Part shown: positions 35,135 to 48,650 of the stretch, one piece after another
Numbering within the stretch: the first letter of the stretch is position 1
Layout of the letters: each line of letters begins with the position of its first letter
Assembly: GCA_034620365.1 (NCBI GenBank)
Contig: JAQGEQ010000191.1
Coordinates: 248,001-312,000 of the forward strand
Length of the DNA: 64,000 nt
Source: Pegea sp. RAD2-039
Taxonomy: Eukaryota; Chordata; Thaliacea; Salpida; Salpidae
Reading direction: 5' to 3'
Position numbers and translations under genes: made by a program
The notes under the pieces: generated by a model
Database searches by the model: none
Seen by the model: only the letters and a program-made list of their open reading frames with translations
Told to the model about the DNA's origin: nothing

Positions 35135-38100
35135 ATGCCCAGAACTAAACAACAGAAACCAAGACATATTTGTGAAGATTATAGAAATGAAAGTGAGTGT
35201 GTTGATGTTTACAATGAATGTATCTCATCAGTTGGTTAAAACTACCCGAGAAAGTTTAAAGATTAGCTTTTTTAATCCTTTACTAAATTTCTATTTAGAT
35301 TCTTTAAGAGAGAGAGAAATTGTTTTATAAAAATGAAGAATTTTAAACAAATAGTTTGTTTTAATTAAATAGTTTCTATCATTTTGAACATACAACTTCT
35401 ATTGAAAATCTACGCCTACGCTTTTTAAACTAATCTAAAAAAACGGGCCAATTAACTAATTTTCAATTTAGGTATATTTTTAGCTTTATTTTTGCAGGTT
35501 TTTGTGTGAAAAAAGTTGACTGTTTTTGAACTGGTTATTGAGATGTTAATTATAAACAAACAATTATAGGTTGTGGTAAAAACAATTCCAACTAATTCGT
35601 TTCGTTGTTTAGTTTTAAGTATTTTTCATCTCAAACTTTTGTTCTTTTTGATTCTTAATGTTAAAACAATTTGGCTTAAATCAAAGCAAGAATATTTTCT
35701 AAAAAAAAACTTGCAAAAAATTCCCTTATAAAACGTTAAAAATAGAAATTAGAATATTGTTTTAAATAATTTTAAAAATATTTCATTCTTTTCCAAACAT
35801 TGAATTTTATGCGTTAACTTTTAATTTTTTTGAAACAGTAAGAATATTTCCAATAACTGTAATTTCAGAAATATTCGTTTAAACCTATTTAATCATCTCC
35901 AGCAGATGTAGAAAAGATTATTTTAGGTGTTTGTCGTTTTCATTACTTTCTTATCAACTATTTTAATCTCTCAAATACTCCCCAATTTTTTAGTTTTTCA
36001 TCCAGCTTTTAGTTAAACTCTTTTATTAAAGCAATTTCAAAAAATCTTAATTAAAAGCAGCATTTTAATTCGTTTTTTTTCCTTTCTTTTATTGGACCCC
36101 CGGTATACAAGATGTCAGTAAACTCCAGATATGAATAATATTTTGATAATATCGACCTCAAACAAACTAACATTCTTTTATTCTCTATTTAAAAATCAAA
36201 TTTTTCATATTTTGATATTAAGTTTCAACCTAATGATAAATGACTTACAGCTGGTTTCTATTAAACAACCAACAAATTCAGGGTAGAAACAAGTTTGTTA
36301 GTAGTTAACCTTTAACCTCAATGTGTGAGGTAATGAAGATAAATTCGAAATTTGAGGTCACGTGGTAAACGATTAGTTACAAATCGACGTCTCGCTTGAA
36401 TGAATTTCGATTTTTTTGTATATAAACATCTTTATAAGTAGCTAGATGCGATTTATTTTGAACTTTCGCAAACATCTGTCTGTGGTTGGGTTTATATCTA
36501 CCTTGGAACTAAATTAAGCTTGTTGTAAAGGTTTTAAGGGTAATTGTTGGGGGTATATGGCCAGCTGTAAGACCCTGTTATCTATTAAATCTAAAATCTT
36601 CCATCTTATTAGTGATAATTGAGAAGTATTTTGTGTTAGCGGTGGGAGTTTCAATTCTTCTTATCACTGAAATAGAAAAATTTGCATTTTTTCTTTAACA
36701 CCTTAAAATTATTTTATTGCTTGAAAATTTTTTGTTTTTTGTTTCAATAACCTTTTTTAAACTTTTGTTTAAGAATTGAATATTTAATTAATTGGCATTT
36801 CATAAAACTGTTTCCACCAAATTGTTGCGATTTAAAAAATATTAAAACCAACTTTTTAAAACGCAACTAAGTCACATGATTTAATAAAAACAATTTAGTT
36901 GAACGACTAAAAATCTCGAAAAATCTAAATTAAAAGAATATTAAAAAAATATTTGACGAAAATGAATAAAAAATAAGAGAAAAAATTAGGAGTCACTTTT
37001 GATTAGGCCATTTTCAAAATCCGCCATTTTCATCTTCAACATCGACTTCAGGCAAAAGTTGAACCGAAAATCTTTAATTATTTTCTTTCAATATTTTTTC
37101 ATCGAATGTTTCCATAACAACATTCTGAATATAGTCGTGACGTCATCATTCAATTCTAATGATGTCAAATCTTCCGATAAATTTTCTTAGTAGCCATCAC
37201 TTATGACTTTAGAAGATATTTATGAATGACGTCATCAGTTTAAACTTACTTTAAGTGAACGAGTACTACTGTAGCAACCAAACCAGGGTCTTTGAAGCTC
37301 TTCCGAAAAATTAAACAAAAATTCAAAGAAGCTCCTTTTTAGGAAGTCGATTTGATGACATGATAAACAAAAATAGTTCTTAGGTGATGACGTCACCACA
37401 TAGCCTTTCTTGGTAGCAAAATTCCACTTTTTTGTTTTTCGAATCTCTTTTGAGCTTTAAACAAATCCAATTTTGATCCACATAGCAACAAGCTTCATAG
37501 CAACAAGCTTCATAGCAACCATTAGCAACTATTGCTAAGTGACAACAAACAAGTATCCGAGATGATGACGTCATAAATTTGACGTCTAACATTGAGCTTG
37601 ATCTTATGTGACGTCATTAACGCGAATTTTATTGTTATAGAACCACCAGAAGTTGTGGGGTCATCATTCGACGACTTCAATCGAAGAGAAACTCTTCGCG
37701 ATCAGGTAAGAAGCTTCGCGCTCTGATGACGTCATTAATCTCAGCCACGCATCAATAAGCACGCTGGCGTGTGAAAATTTCGCTTTTTATCAAATCGCGT
37801 TCGTGACCTCATCCCTATTTCTATGACAACGTGCTCGATTTAGGGTTGATGACGTCATAGATTCGACGCTATTTAGGGCACTTAATCCACCAGCAAAGCC
37901 TCGGAAATTAAAAATTTCAAATCGTTGAAATCACGCGGCTATTGTGACGTCATCATCACTGCTCCAGAAAAAAACTAAAATTTTTTTTTTTTTAGCAAAC
38001 TTCTTCAACTACTTCTGAGCCCTCTTCAGGTGAGCTGATGACGTCATTATTCTTGTAACAACTAATTATTGATGACCTCATCGCCGCTAATTTATGTCGG

Positions 38101-40193
38101 CAATTAAAGTGTATGAGCGAATAAATGCTGATGACGTCATCACGACTTAACAAGCGACTTTGTTGGTTGGTATGGTGACAATCAAAGCCTGAGGGTCAAC
38201 ATTTGCTGATTTGTTTGTTGCTTAATCGCGCGTTTTTGATAATATTATTTTGGTTGATCAACTTTAATTTGTTGCAGCCTCTTCACTGAGTGACGTCATC
38301 ATCAACAACGAACCACCCACCACTGACGTCATCAGCACTTCCCGAGCTTTAATGACGGCACAACCATCACCTCAATTACTTTCTGGTTTAGCTCATTATT
38401 ATTGGAATCATTTTGTAGCCTGGACATTTTGGATGAACCAACCCTTAACTTGGTTGCCTAGTAACGTAGCAACACCCATAACAAGTCACCCGCCCGCTCA
38501 TTTAGCAACCAGCACGTCACCATGGAGACCACTAGTAAAGCCAATCGTTGCTAATAGCAAAAATCAAGCCGTTGATGACGTAATAAAACCTCTAGAAAAA
38601 ATTACTTTGTCAAAACCACCAAATGATCGACATTTTATGCCGTCATCATCAACATATCTTCCTCTCAATGTGATGTCATCATCAAGTACTGATCCAAATG
38701 CAATGACGTCATCAACAAGTTACTATCCACTCAATATGACGTCATCATCAAGCAATCTTTCCCTTGGCATGACTTCATCAGCTTGTATGAAATCATATCA
38801 TATGACGTCATCAACTAGTAGTAAACCACGTGATATGACGTCATCAACTAGCAGCAAGTCATGTGATATGACGTCATCAACAAGTTACTATCCACTCAAT
38901 ATGACGTCATCATCAAGCAATCTTTCCCTTGGCATGACTTCATCAGCTTGTATCAAATCATATGATATGACGTCATCAACTAGTAGTAAACCACGTGATA
39001 TGACGTCATCAACTAGTACTAAACCACGTGATATGACGTCATCAACTAGCAGTAGACCACGTGATATGACGTCATCAACTAGTACTAAACCACGTGATAT
39101 GACGTCATCAACTAGCAGTAAACCACGTGATATGACGTCATCAACTAGCAGTAAACCACGTGATATGACGTCACCAACAAGCAGTAAACCACGTGATATG
39201 ACGTCATCAACTAGCAGTAAACCACGTGATATGACGTCATCAACTAGCAGCAAGTCATGTGACATGACGTCACCAACTAGCAGCAAGTCATGTGATATGA
39301 CGTCACCAATTAGCAGTAAACCACGTGATATGACGTTGTCAACGAGTAGCAAGTCATGTGATATGACGTCGTCAACGAGTAGCAAGTCACGTAGTATGAC
39401 GTCATCAACAAAAAGTGACTGTGCAAAAGCTGCAGCATTAGCAGTACGTGTACGAATGGCTGCTGAAACTCGTGGTAGAAACCCAGAAAGTATTTATTTA
39501 CAATGTCCAGTTTGTAAGAAAAGAATTAAACGACTTTATCATTTTCATCGGCACCTTAGGATTCATTTCGGGGAGAAAAGTCACGCGTGCCCCTATTGTC
39601 AGTATCGGTCAGTTCGAAAAGATAATTTAAAGTCTCATATGAAAACTCATGACAAAAATCGTAAGTTGAATAATCGCAAGTCAACGACGGTCGCTAAGGA
39701 ACAGCGCATGGTGCAACGATCGAATACTACTACGATGCCACGTCATAACGTCGAATCAAGTCAGCAATCAACTTCAGCAACGACATCTACTTCATATGGA
39801 TGGTTTGGCGGGAATCAAAGCTTTAATTTCCCGCAGACATTTATGCTTCCTCCAAACCCACCCCCATTTACAATCAGTAGCCATAGCAACGATTTTTGGA
39901 GCTCACAACAACCGACGCCTTATTTGGATCCTACAATGGGGTATTCCCCAACTATGTTTTCTCATTACTACCCCCCAGCACCTTCAAATCATCTTATGAG
40001 ACCCCTCAATCACCCCACAATCGTTGAAATATCCTCAGAAGCCTCAAATTTTCGGTCTTTTGGTGCCCCACCCCCTAAGCGTCTCTGCAATCCGCCTGCG
40101 TCATCACATGGATCTTATGACTTCATAAATCGTGGCTGGAATCGCGAAACAAAAGACGCCGGAATCTTTCGACCCTATTCTCTCGACTCATAG
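35135..40193 (+). CDS. C2H2 zinc-finger protein with long 11-residue repeat array
   Basis: Four coding exons: 35135-35192, 37641-37705, 37996-38029 and 38278-40193, with matched phases, giving 690 residues. The N-terminus MPRTKQQKPRH resembles the MSRRKQxKP / MPRRKQQ motif of SALL, FOG and Teashirt repressors, which in vertebrates recruits NuRD. Residues about 195-431 are 21 full copies plus a partial of an 11-residue unit MTSSTSSKPRD. Two C2H2 fingers follow (about 462-510), CPVC..H.RIH with the linker FGEKSH and CPYC..HMKTH, then a Pro/Ser-rich C-terminus. It is a likely nuclear DNA-binding regulator, but no orthologue is named. Exon 1 is joined on phase and motif only, across a 2.4-kb intron, so it is less certain. 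A gtgagt donor lies 7 nt past the stop, so the 3' UTR may be spliced. Confidence 0.75.
38703..39413 (+). repeat. 33-bp coding repeat with TGACGTCA and CACGTG
   Basis: About 21.5 in-frame copies of a 33-bp unit beginning ATGACGTCATCAA and, in the commonest version, ending AAACCACGTGAT. Most units carry the CRE palindrome and many also an E-box. Units 1-5 are repeated as units 6-9, showing a larger duplication inside the array. The period is a multiple of 3, so copy-number changes keep the frame. Confidence 0.93.
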
Positions 40194-40199
40194 CCAGGT

Positions 40200-42330
40200 G
40201 AGTGTCAATTTAATGACGTCATTAGACGGTTTCACTAAAAATTATTTCTGAGATTTACAATCGGTTGCGACGTCATCAGCAGCTTGCTTCTGATTGGTTG
40301 TTAGTAAAGTGAAAAGTTCAAAATCTCAGTTTGACCTTACAAAGTCAAGTTGACCTCTAGTAACCTCATTTATTACCTGTTAGTTGCCATAGTGTTATGA
40401 CTAGCAACATTGAAAAAGGAAAGGGGGAAATAATTTATTTCTAATTTCACTTGGCGACTCATTAAGTGTTGTCATGGTAACCATAAAGCCCCTAACGATA
40501 TCGTTTTCAACTTTGGTTAATTGCAATTTGACGTTGGGTACGCTTATTATCTAGCAACAGTAGCACCTGCACTCAAGTTAATAATCAAATATCGTCGTCA
40601 TGGCAACCAACCACCGTCGCTACTAGCAACCAAAGTGGTTTGTTGCAACGATTTTATTAAACCGAAGATCGACAGATCATCGAAAACTGATGACGTCACT
40701 TGCGATTTAAAATCGCTAAAAAAGAAACTTGAACACGCTCAAAATTATTTAACCTTTGAGTTTTCGATGTTCAAAAACGTTATCAGTTTCCGAATTCAAA
40801 GCTGACATTAACTCAGAACTTCAGGAATTCTGTACATTACTCGTAACCACGTAGTAACTAGTAACCCTAACAACCAATAACCACTTAGCAACCATCAGCA
40901 TCTTTCTGTTGTTGCTATGATAACTTTGAATGAGAAATTTTTCGGTAAATCTATAAAATTTCAAATTTGACGTCAAATAGTTTGTGTTGGAAATAGCGCG
41001 ATGTTTATGACGTCATCAGCTTCAATTCACTTTAAGAAACATTGGGTAAAAATATTCAAAATAATTTTGATTGTCAGCAATACGTCTTAGCAAGTTGTGA
41101 CGTCATCGACGCTCTCGCGTCGTTTATATTTGTACCAAATTATTAATAGCGAAATGGGGAGGGTAAGCCCGTTGCGGGGCGCTGTGTGACGTCACGATGT
41201 TTGCCGAGAAGGAGTAGTAGTGACGTCACAATCGCGACAACTTTTTTTGTCGAGGGAGTCTTTTGTTTTCGTGCGTCATTTCCAAATATGGAAATATTGA
41301 CAATAACGACTCATTAGCCTCATTTTGCTGACTTCTGCTGTCTAATGACGTCATCGTTTACTACCCACGCGAGGTGTTACCGGAAGTTTCCGGTTTAAGA
41401 AGTACATTTTTGTCACAATCTTTTTTTTTGAACTTCAATTTCAGTAAAAAATTTTATAGATATTTGACCTACCAGTTACCCTAGTAACCGCGACCAACAT
41501 TGTGTCTAACCACCCTGGTAACCAGCTGACCAACGCTTAAAGATATTTGATAATAGAAAAAATAAACTTATATTTTTAATTTTATTCGAAACTATGTGGC
41601 TGGTTGATAAATTATTTGCTTTTAACTTCTCAACTAACAACTTGTAACTGACAATCTTTCGATGCTATCTTCTTTCACAAAAAGGTTTCAAAAGTTTTTA
41701 TGAAACTTTTTGTCAAGGACTGTAATTTGAATAAAACTGATGTTACCATAAACTAACCAGTCAGCGACCACCAACCAGTAACTAACTAGTCAGCGACCAC
41801 CAATCAGCAACCACCAATCAGCAACCACCAAAAAATCGAGAGGAATTTTGGATTGAGTTTTTTAGGAATTTTATTGAAGTTTCGACATTTGGGAGAAATT
41901 CAAAACTTCAAAAAATTCTCACAAAAGAAACAAAAAAAAACAAAATTTCTTCTTTACCCTTTCCTCGCAGGAAGTCATCGCGTCGATGACGTCATCGTAC
42001 GTCGCTGCAAATGCAAGTTCAACTCGATGACGTCATCATAGCAAATTGAAGCTAAAAATCTATGATTGGTTCGATTTGCTTTTTGATTTGATGACGTCAT
42101 GCCTCAGTGAGACCATTGCGACGTCATCAGCTACAAGTTGATCGCTTTGTGACGTTTGCAGTGTGCAGTGGGTCGATGCTGCCACCTTGCGTCTAAACAC
42201 TGTAGTCGACTTGTGACGTCATCATGACTTTCTACGTGAGCTATCCCCGATGACGTCACTAATTAGAGATATACTTTTATGACGTAATCAGCGAGATTCT
42301 TGTAAAAAGTTTATCTTTTATTTCAGAAAT
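40200..42330. other. CRE-rich non-coding region downstream of the C2H2 gene
   Basis: Higher in G+C than its surroundings and studded with TGACGTCA sites and GTAACC/TAGCAACC words. Two X-box-like palindromes occur at 40468-40481 and 40594-40607. A donor at 40200 and an acceptor (ttatttcag) near 42326 could bound a 3'-UTR intron. A 94-codon frame at 40521-40805 has no recognisable feature. No gene is supported. Confidence 0.5.
41757..41830. repeat. Short degenerate minisatellite
   Basis: Irregular copies of ACCAGTCAGCGACCACCA and AATCAGCAACCACC. The word family AGCAACC is the same as in the TMEM237 and IP6K intron arrays. Confidence 0.6.
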
Positions 42331-45300
42331 AGATGAGAAATAATTCTAAAAAAATTTACGGTGAGCAGTTGGTGATGTTTAAGGTGCTGAGTCCTCAAAT
42401 TTCTGTTTATAGTTCGTGACGTCATAATGATCAAGATAATTAAGGATAATTTTATTCATATATTCTGTGATTTTTTCGAAATCAAACTTTTGCTTTTTTG
42501 TATTATTCAAGAATTCTTTTTTTTGTATTTTTTTAAAGTATATTTTTTTTGAAAACTGAAAAGCAATTTTGTGTTGATTTTTTTTGCAATTTATTGTTCA
42601 TCTTTGACGTCTTCTGATTTCTGCTAATTCTCTTTAATTTAATCAATCTTCTATTTATTTCAGTGCCTTTTAAAATAAGACTTTATCTCAAGCTCAGCTA
42701 TTGGAATTTTACAATTCTTTTTTTCTATGAGGAATAAATTACCTTACTCATTTATTACTCTGTTTATTTCATAGTTAAAAAGCTTCTGAAGATTTTCATT
42801 TTGTGAATTATTCGTTGAACTTTCAGTAGTAGGTTCAACTTAAAGTTTGCCAGTCACAGTTTTAAACTATTTTTCAACGTTAGTTAGAAATCATTTAAAA
42901 GTTGTCATTTCAAATTTACTTCTGAGAAAAATCATTTAGACGATTTTCTTGAGTCAGTTAAAAATATATTTCAATAATAATGGCGACGATAAACCTTTCA
43001 AAAGTTTTCAACAAAATTTTGAACTTTTTAATTCTTGGTTATTTCAATGTTTTTTGGGTTTGATTGAAAGGTTTTTCAAAAAACAGAAGCAAACAAAAAC
43101 AAATTAATTGCTACAAAAGTGCTAAAGATAAAATCTGAAGTTTTAGAAATATTTTTAATTAATATTTTTGTTTGGTTTCCAGATATACTTGAACTTTAAA
43201 TTGTAGATGACGTCATCATGACGTCATCATGTTGATGTTAGATCTAAGATAAAATTTGGGTTAAAATTAAATAGATATTCGATGAAATAAATTGAATTCT
43301 ATGATTTTGATTGATCAAACTTAAGTTTAATTGGCTGTCAAGTCATTAACATGAGAATTTAGTGAAACTTTTAATCAAAATAATTGCTTGAAAAAGTGAA
43401 AAAAATGCCAAATATCTTTTTGTTGAAAGTTATTCAAGATGAAAATCGTTTTGAGAATCAGGTATTGAAATATAAATCTCAAATATTTATTTTTTAATCT
43501 TCAATTTAAGACTTTTAAGGCTAGATATCAAGCAATTGTTGTTGTTGATATTTCTGTTGATTCATTTTAAATATTTTGTTTAATTTTCAGTCAAAATAGA
43601 ATTTTTTCGATTTAAAAAAATACACTTAAAAATCTTCAAAAGTTTTTTATTTATCAATATTTATTTTAAACAGTTTTTATTTTAATGAAGTTCAATGAAA
43701 TAAGAATGTTTATAATTCTATTATTTTGATAAGTTTAATAACGAACTTCAAATCATTTATTGTTGTTCAAACTGTTTGATAACGTCAGTTCAAAAAATTA
43801 AAATTTTATGCTTCAATAATTATCTTAGAAAAAACAATATTGATGTGAATATAATCAAATGTTGAATTAAAACTTCTTACAGAAAAAATTTGTCGAATAT
43901 TTAAATTTTTACCAATATCTTTTGAATTATTATTTCAAATGCCAAAAGTACATTTTGTCGAATATTTTAGGTAGAATTTGAAACATATATGATGACTAAT
44001 GAATAATTTTTGAACTTAACTATGATAACTCAGTAAAAAAAAATTACTTGAATTTTATAGACACTCAAGAATGTCGTTTCATATTACTTTTTGAAATTAA
44101 TAAAATTTAATTCAAAATCTTAAATTCTATTTTTCTTAATGAGTTTTTTATTACTTAACTTTAGTAATTTTAATAGAAAATAATGGATAGTCTTTTTTTA
44201 ATTTTTTAACTAAAATAAAAAATAATTATTCTTTTTTCAACTAAATTGGTGAATATTTTATTATTAAACTTGGGCAAAATATTTACTTAAATCATTATAT
44301 AAAGAAATACTAAAATTCTTTTTTTGTGAAAATAGGTTTTAATGAAAACAATGTTGATTTATTAATAACTATTCCAAGTTTAAATGAATCAAGCTCAAAG
44401 GTGATAATATTTTTAGAAAATTATTTTAAATTCAAGATTCATAACAATTTCACAACTTATGAGTAATAAAAAAAAACTCTAAATGTTTAATATTTGTTAA
44501 AATGTCTTCCTGAAACAGTTAAACATCCATTATGAAACGGTTTTTAAGAGACTTTTTAAAAGGTTTTAAATAAATTTTTTAATTGTCAATAAAATATTTC
44601 TTGAAACTGTCTCCAGTTAAAAAATTTTTAAATAATCAAAGAATTAAAAATGAAACCAAATTTAATAATTAAAGATTATAAAAGATAATTCTTTTAACTA
44701 ACTTAAAGGAGAATAGAACAAAAAAATCAGTTTTGCTTAAAATGTAGATTTTATGCAGAAAATAGTTATTTATTAGTTGACATCATTTAGCGGAATCAGC
44801 AAAAGACTTCTTTACAAATTATCTTTTTCCCGAGGCAATTTGTAGAGCGTCAACAGGTTTTAAAGATGAAAACAAAAAATGTGAAGATATTAGGATCTTT
44901 TTCAAGCAGCAAGTAAAAATATGATTAATTACAACCAGCTGCTGATTTTATTTAAAAATGTTTAACAAGTAGTCCTAAAAAATATTAAAAAACTCGAAAT
45001 TAAAATAAAAAGTATTTTAAAAAAGCACTAATTACAAAGGATGTCATTTACATTAAAATTTTCTACATTGTTGCCCAGTTCAATCATTTTCAATTAACCC
45101 CACAAAAACTCATACTATTCGATAGCGTCAACAGTTGTTTATGAAAACTTTCGAAGCCATGATTCTCTTCAATAAAACCATCGCTTCGATGACGTAATCA
45201 GCTGTAGCTCATAAAACGCGTCGTTTGAGTAAACAAAATAAAAATGAGAAGTTTTAATAATTTGTCAGAGACACTTTTTTGTGACATCAACGAAGTTTAT

Positions 45301-46190
45301 TGTCAGAATTCTTTTATGGGATTAGTAAAAGAGCAAACTTTTGTGTCTCACGGGGATTCTAACCTGTTTTAATTACAACAATCTTAAAACCATCAATCAA
45401 ATTAAAGCAATTAGTTGATGAGTTGCCTCAACATTTATTTTCTGTTTATTTTTTCGACTTTTTATTTTGTAATTTGATGATATGACTTTTGTTTATTTTA
45501 AAACTCATTTAGTTAAAACTTGTTTTTTGGGTTTAGTCATTCTTTTAAAGTTTTTATTTTTAATTTGAATCATTTTAACCACATTATTGTCAACTTTCAC
45601 TGTTAAGTTAATAAACAATTAGAAGTTTTACGGATAAACCTAAACTGTCAATGAGTTCTCTATCAGCTACCAACCTATATTTATTTTTAGAAATAAGTTT
45701 TTTGGTTGACGGAGACGATCAAATGACAACAGAAATAGTTTAAAGTTAATAAAATTTTTCTAATAGTTGTAATGAATCTTTTTTAACAATAAAAAAGCTT
45801 TCAACTTAGATAAAAAGAATCATGCGAATTATAATAAAGTATTTTACATAAATACTAATCATCTTAAAAACTTTAAAAAGTCGATAAAATTATTTTTATT
45901 ATATTTGTTCAGTTATACAAAAAACTTCAAATAAATAACAATTTTTTTTAATCATTATTCAGATAAATTTTATTAACTTAGATGGAATTTACCATAAATT
46001 GTCTTAATCTATGAAATAAAGTTTCAAATATTTAAACTAGCTGTTTTATTTTATTAATTGAAAAAATCTAGAAGACAAATTTAGAATAAGAAATCCAAAA
46101 AATGTTTATTTAAAACCTAAAAATTCTTTTATAATTTTAATTTCAAAGAAAATTTCCCATACTCTTATCTACTGAAAATCAAGTTTTTCT
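42331..46190. other. AT-rich intergenic tract, no gene seen
   Basis: A/T-run sequence with a single double CRE near 43205-43225 and one variant near 45190. No long frames, no RNA gene and no repeat family were recognised. Confidence 0.6.
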
Positions 46191-46900
46191 ATTAAATAAA
46201 CCTTCTTCATAAGTCTTTGACATATGAACTTTGTATTGTAAGATACTATCTATTTCTTATGGTATTTTCTCACCTTATTGTTTCCATATCAAAACATAAA
46301 ATCTTCTTATTTTTAAATTTTATAACCACTTTTCTCAGAGTTACATCATCTATTTCTTTTTATATCTTTAAATTTTTTATATTAGAGATATAAATATCTT
46401 ATGACTACTCAGACTTATAATCTCTGAAACCTCTTGTCCCAGGATTATATCTATTTATTCTGACATCTTCCTATCTCTTCTTTTATAGATATCTTTAGAT
46501 TATTTCGATTTTTAATTTGTCTAACTACTCGCCACAGATTTATATCTAGTCATTATAAATGCATCTTTCTCATCTTCCAATTATTCCATTTTTTCAAACT
46601 TTCTATCAACATTACTTCTGTCTATACTAGTATCTCCTCATTAGGTTGATCAGTATAGAAGGTATCTCCCATTTATTTTTTGGATCCAAATATAACTTTA
46701 TCTTTCAATTATTTTGATTTTCAAGCTTTTAAACCCATTGTTTAAAGGTTATATCAGTTCATTCTGGTATGTTTCATCTGTTCTTTTAATGATTCAAAAA
46801 TGTTTTTCTTTTGTAATCAGTCTGATATTTAATTTCTTTATCTACTTTCACAAAAGTTACCATCTTTCCTTCCGAATCTTCTTACTTGCTTCGATTTGTC
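46190..46900. repeat. Pyrimidine-rich degenerate tandem repeat
   Basis: Loosely repeated phrases (TTCTATCTCTTCTTTTAATGA, AATTATTCCGATTTTCAAGC, GGTTATATCTATTCATTCTGAC type) recur several times here at a spacing of roughly 110-140 bp. A related single stretch occurs at about 6290-6430. Copies are strongly diverged and the boundaries are uncertain. Confidence 0.4.
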
Positions 46901-47179
46901 AGGTATGAATTGTATATAACTTTCTAATATCAATTTATCATTTTATATAATTATTTTTTATTACTTTTTTGCTATGATAAGTAAAATTACATTTAATCAT
47001 CATAAGTTCTGTACACAGTTATGATAAGATAGGATCTCATAAACTATTTTTGTCTCTTGTATAATTCAGAGAAGAAATCACAAATGCAGCTGTTCCATCT
47101 TCAAATAGTAGATGGGTAAAGCTTCATTTTCCCCGATTTCATTTTTCAACTCACAAGTTTTGTTTCATTTATACACAGT

Positions 47180-48650
47180 CGTTGATCAGAGTTAAATTAA
47201 TTAAAAAGAAGCTTTGTAAAAGTTTGCATTCTCTGAAAACAAAAGTCGTTACCAATAGTTTGATCAAATCTTAAAAATAGTTTGCTTAGAAAATCATAGA
47301 GAAAAGTAACAATTTTAAAACATTGATGACTATTCCTAATTTTGTTATTTTGATAACCAAACTCATACAAGTAAACCCTCAAAAGTCGCTTGCTTTCAAA
47401 ATTTGATGTTTATCTTAATCATGAAAATTGTATTGAGGCAGGGTGTAACTTTGTAGCATACAGTCATTTCCGAAACCTACTTTAGATACTAGTGAGTTAA
47501 ATGGTTGCAATAAGATTTTTCATTCCAATCGTTTCACTAAATATCGATGCAAAAACTCCAGTAGTCTTCGGAACATTTGCAATAAATCGGGATACTTTCT
47601 TTGAATGATTCAGATCCAAGACCCCCAAAAAATTTACCTTCAAACGCTTGTTATGTTTTAAGGTTTGATTAGATTTCTATCGGTTCTAGCTGAGCAACTT
47701 CAGAAACTGCATTTGCATCTTAAGATTAAAAAGAAATTTCATTTAAGTGAAAAAATATTCTATCTCACATACTGTCATAAAAATAACTCCTTAATAGAGC
47801 TTTATTGTATTATAAGTTGCGCATAACACAAGCGGCAAGTACCACTGAAGAGGACTGTTTTAAACTTTATAAAAGGTCCCCTAAGTGTAGACCTACTTAA
47901 AACAACTTTTTTATTTTTAAAAATAGACTTTAGATCCCAAAACAAAGCTTTGGATTATTTTACATCCAGCTAGCAAAACCGCGCGTGCATCGGATTAACT
48001 TTCATCATTTTAATTCCTTTTATACGATCATTATCTTTGCTTCTGCAAACAAAGTTTTGTAAAAGCACTGGTCCTGACTTACAAAACCATTCCGGTAGGT
48101 TGTGTCCTTCATATTTTCTACAAATGAGACAATCTTGAGTGAGGGAGGAATTTCGTTTGTTGTAAGAAAGTTACTTAACGCCTCTGATAATGCCTTCTCC
48201 CAATCTTTATCCTGTAATTTTTCCGACTTCAATGAACTTAAACTGCCCCCAAACATTTCTATTTCCCCATGAGTGTTGAGAAATTGTCGTAGAAATAGTT
48301 GTACACCAAGCAAAAGAAAGATTTTAATGCGCCACCTACCACCTGTGATGCATGCTTATATGGCATCAATGATAAAAAATTATCAGGAGTATAGATCATG
48401 AACTGTGAAGCATGAAGCCATTTCAAATACGTAATAACAAAAGAAGTCTTTTGTTAATAAGAAGCCACTGGTCTCTTCCAGTACTCTCACGTATTTGTGT
48501 AAAGAATTTAAAATGTTCATTAAACCAAGTTCTGTTTTATCAAGCAACAAGATTTGTACTGAGATTAATTGATTAATTGAAAAGATTGACGATTTTAGAG
48601 AAAAGTTGGTGAACAAGATCCTAACTCAAAAACTATCTCTTATGTTGATG
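47180..48650 (-). other. Unassigned stretch with weak coding-like complexity
   Basis: Higher sequence complexity than its flanks, with minus-strand frames at 48313-48020 (97 codons) and 48616-48383 (77 codons). The first contains a plausible helical, charged segment (LQDKDWEKALSEALSNFL) but nothing recognised. It could be a decayed gene or an unrecognised part of the neighbouring mobile-element fossil. Confidence 0.3.

Noticed and set aside
38888-39385. 165-codon antisense frame (DDVISRGLLLV repeats)
   Set aside because: Shadow of the palindromic 33-bp repeat on the opposite strand of the zinc-finger exon.
38703-39413. 33-bp repeats considered as a CRISPR array
   Set aside because: There are no unique spacers; units are contiguous, coding in frame, and lie in an animal gene.
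40521-40805. 94-codon frame downstream of the C2H2 gene
   Set aside because: No ATG at its start, no family features, and it lies in CRE/X-box-rich non-coding sequence.
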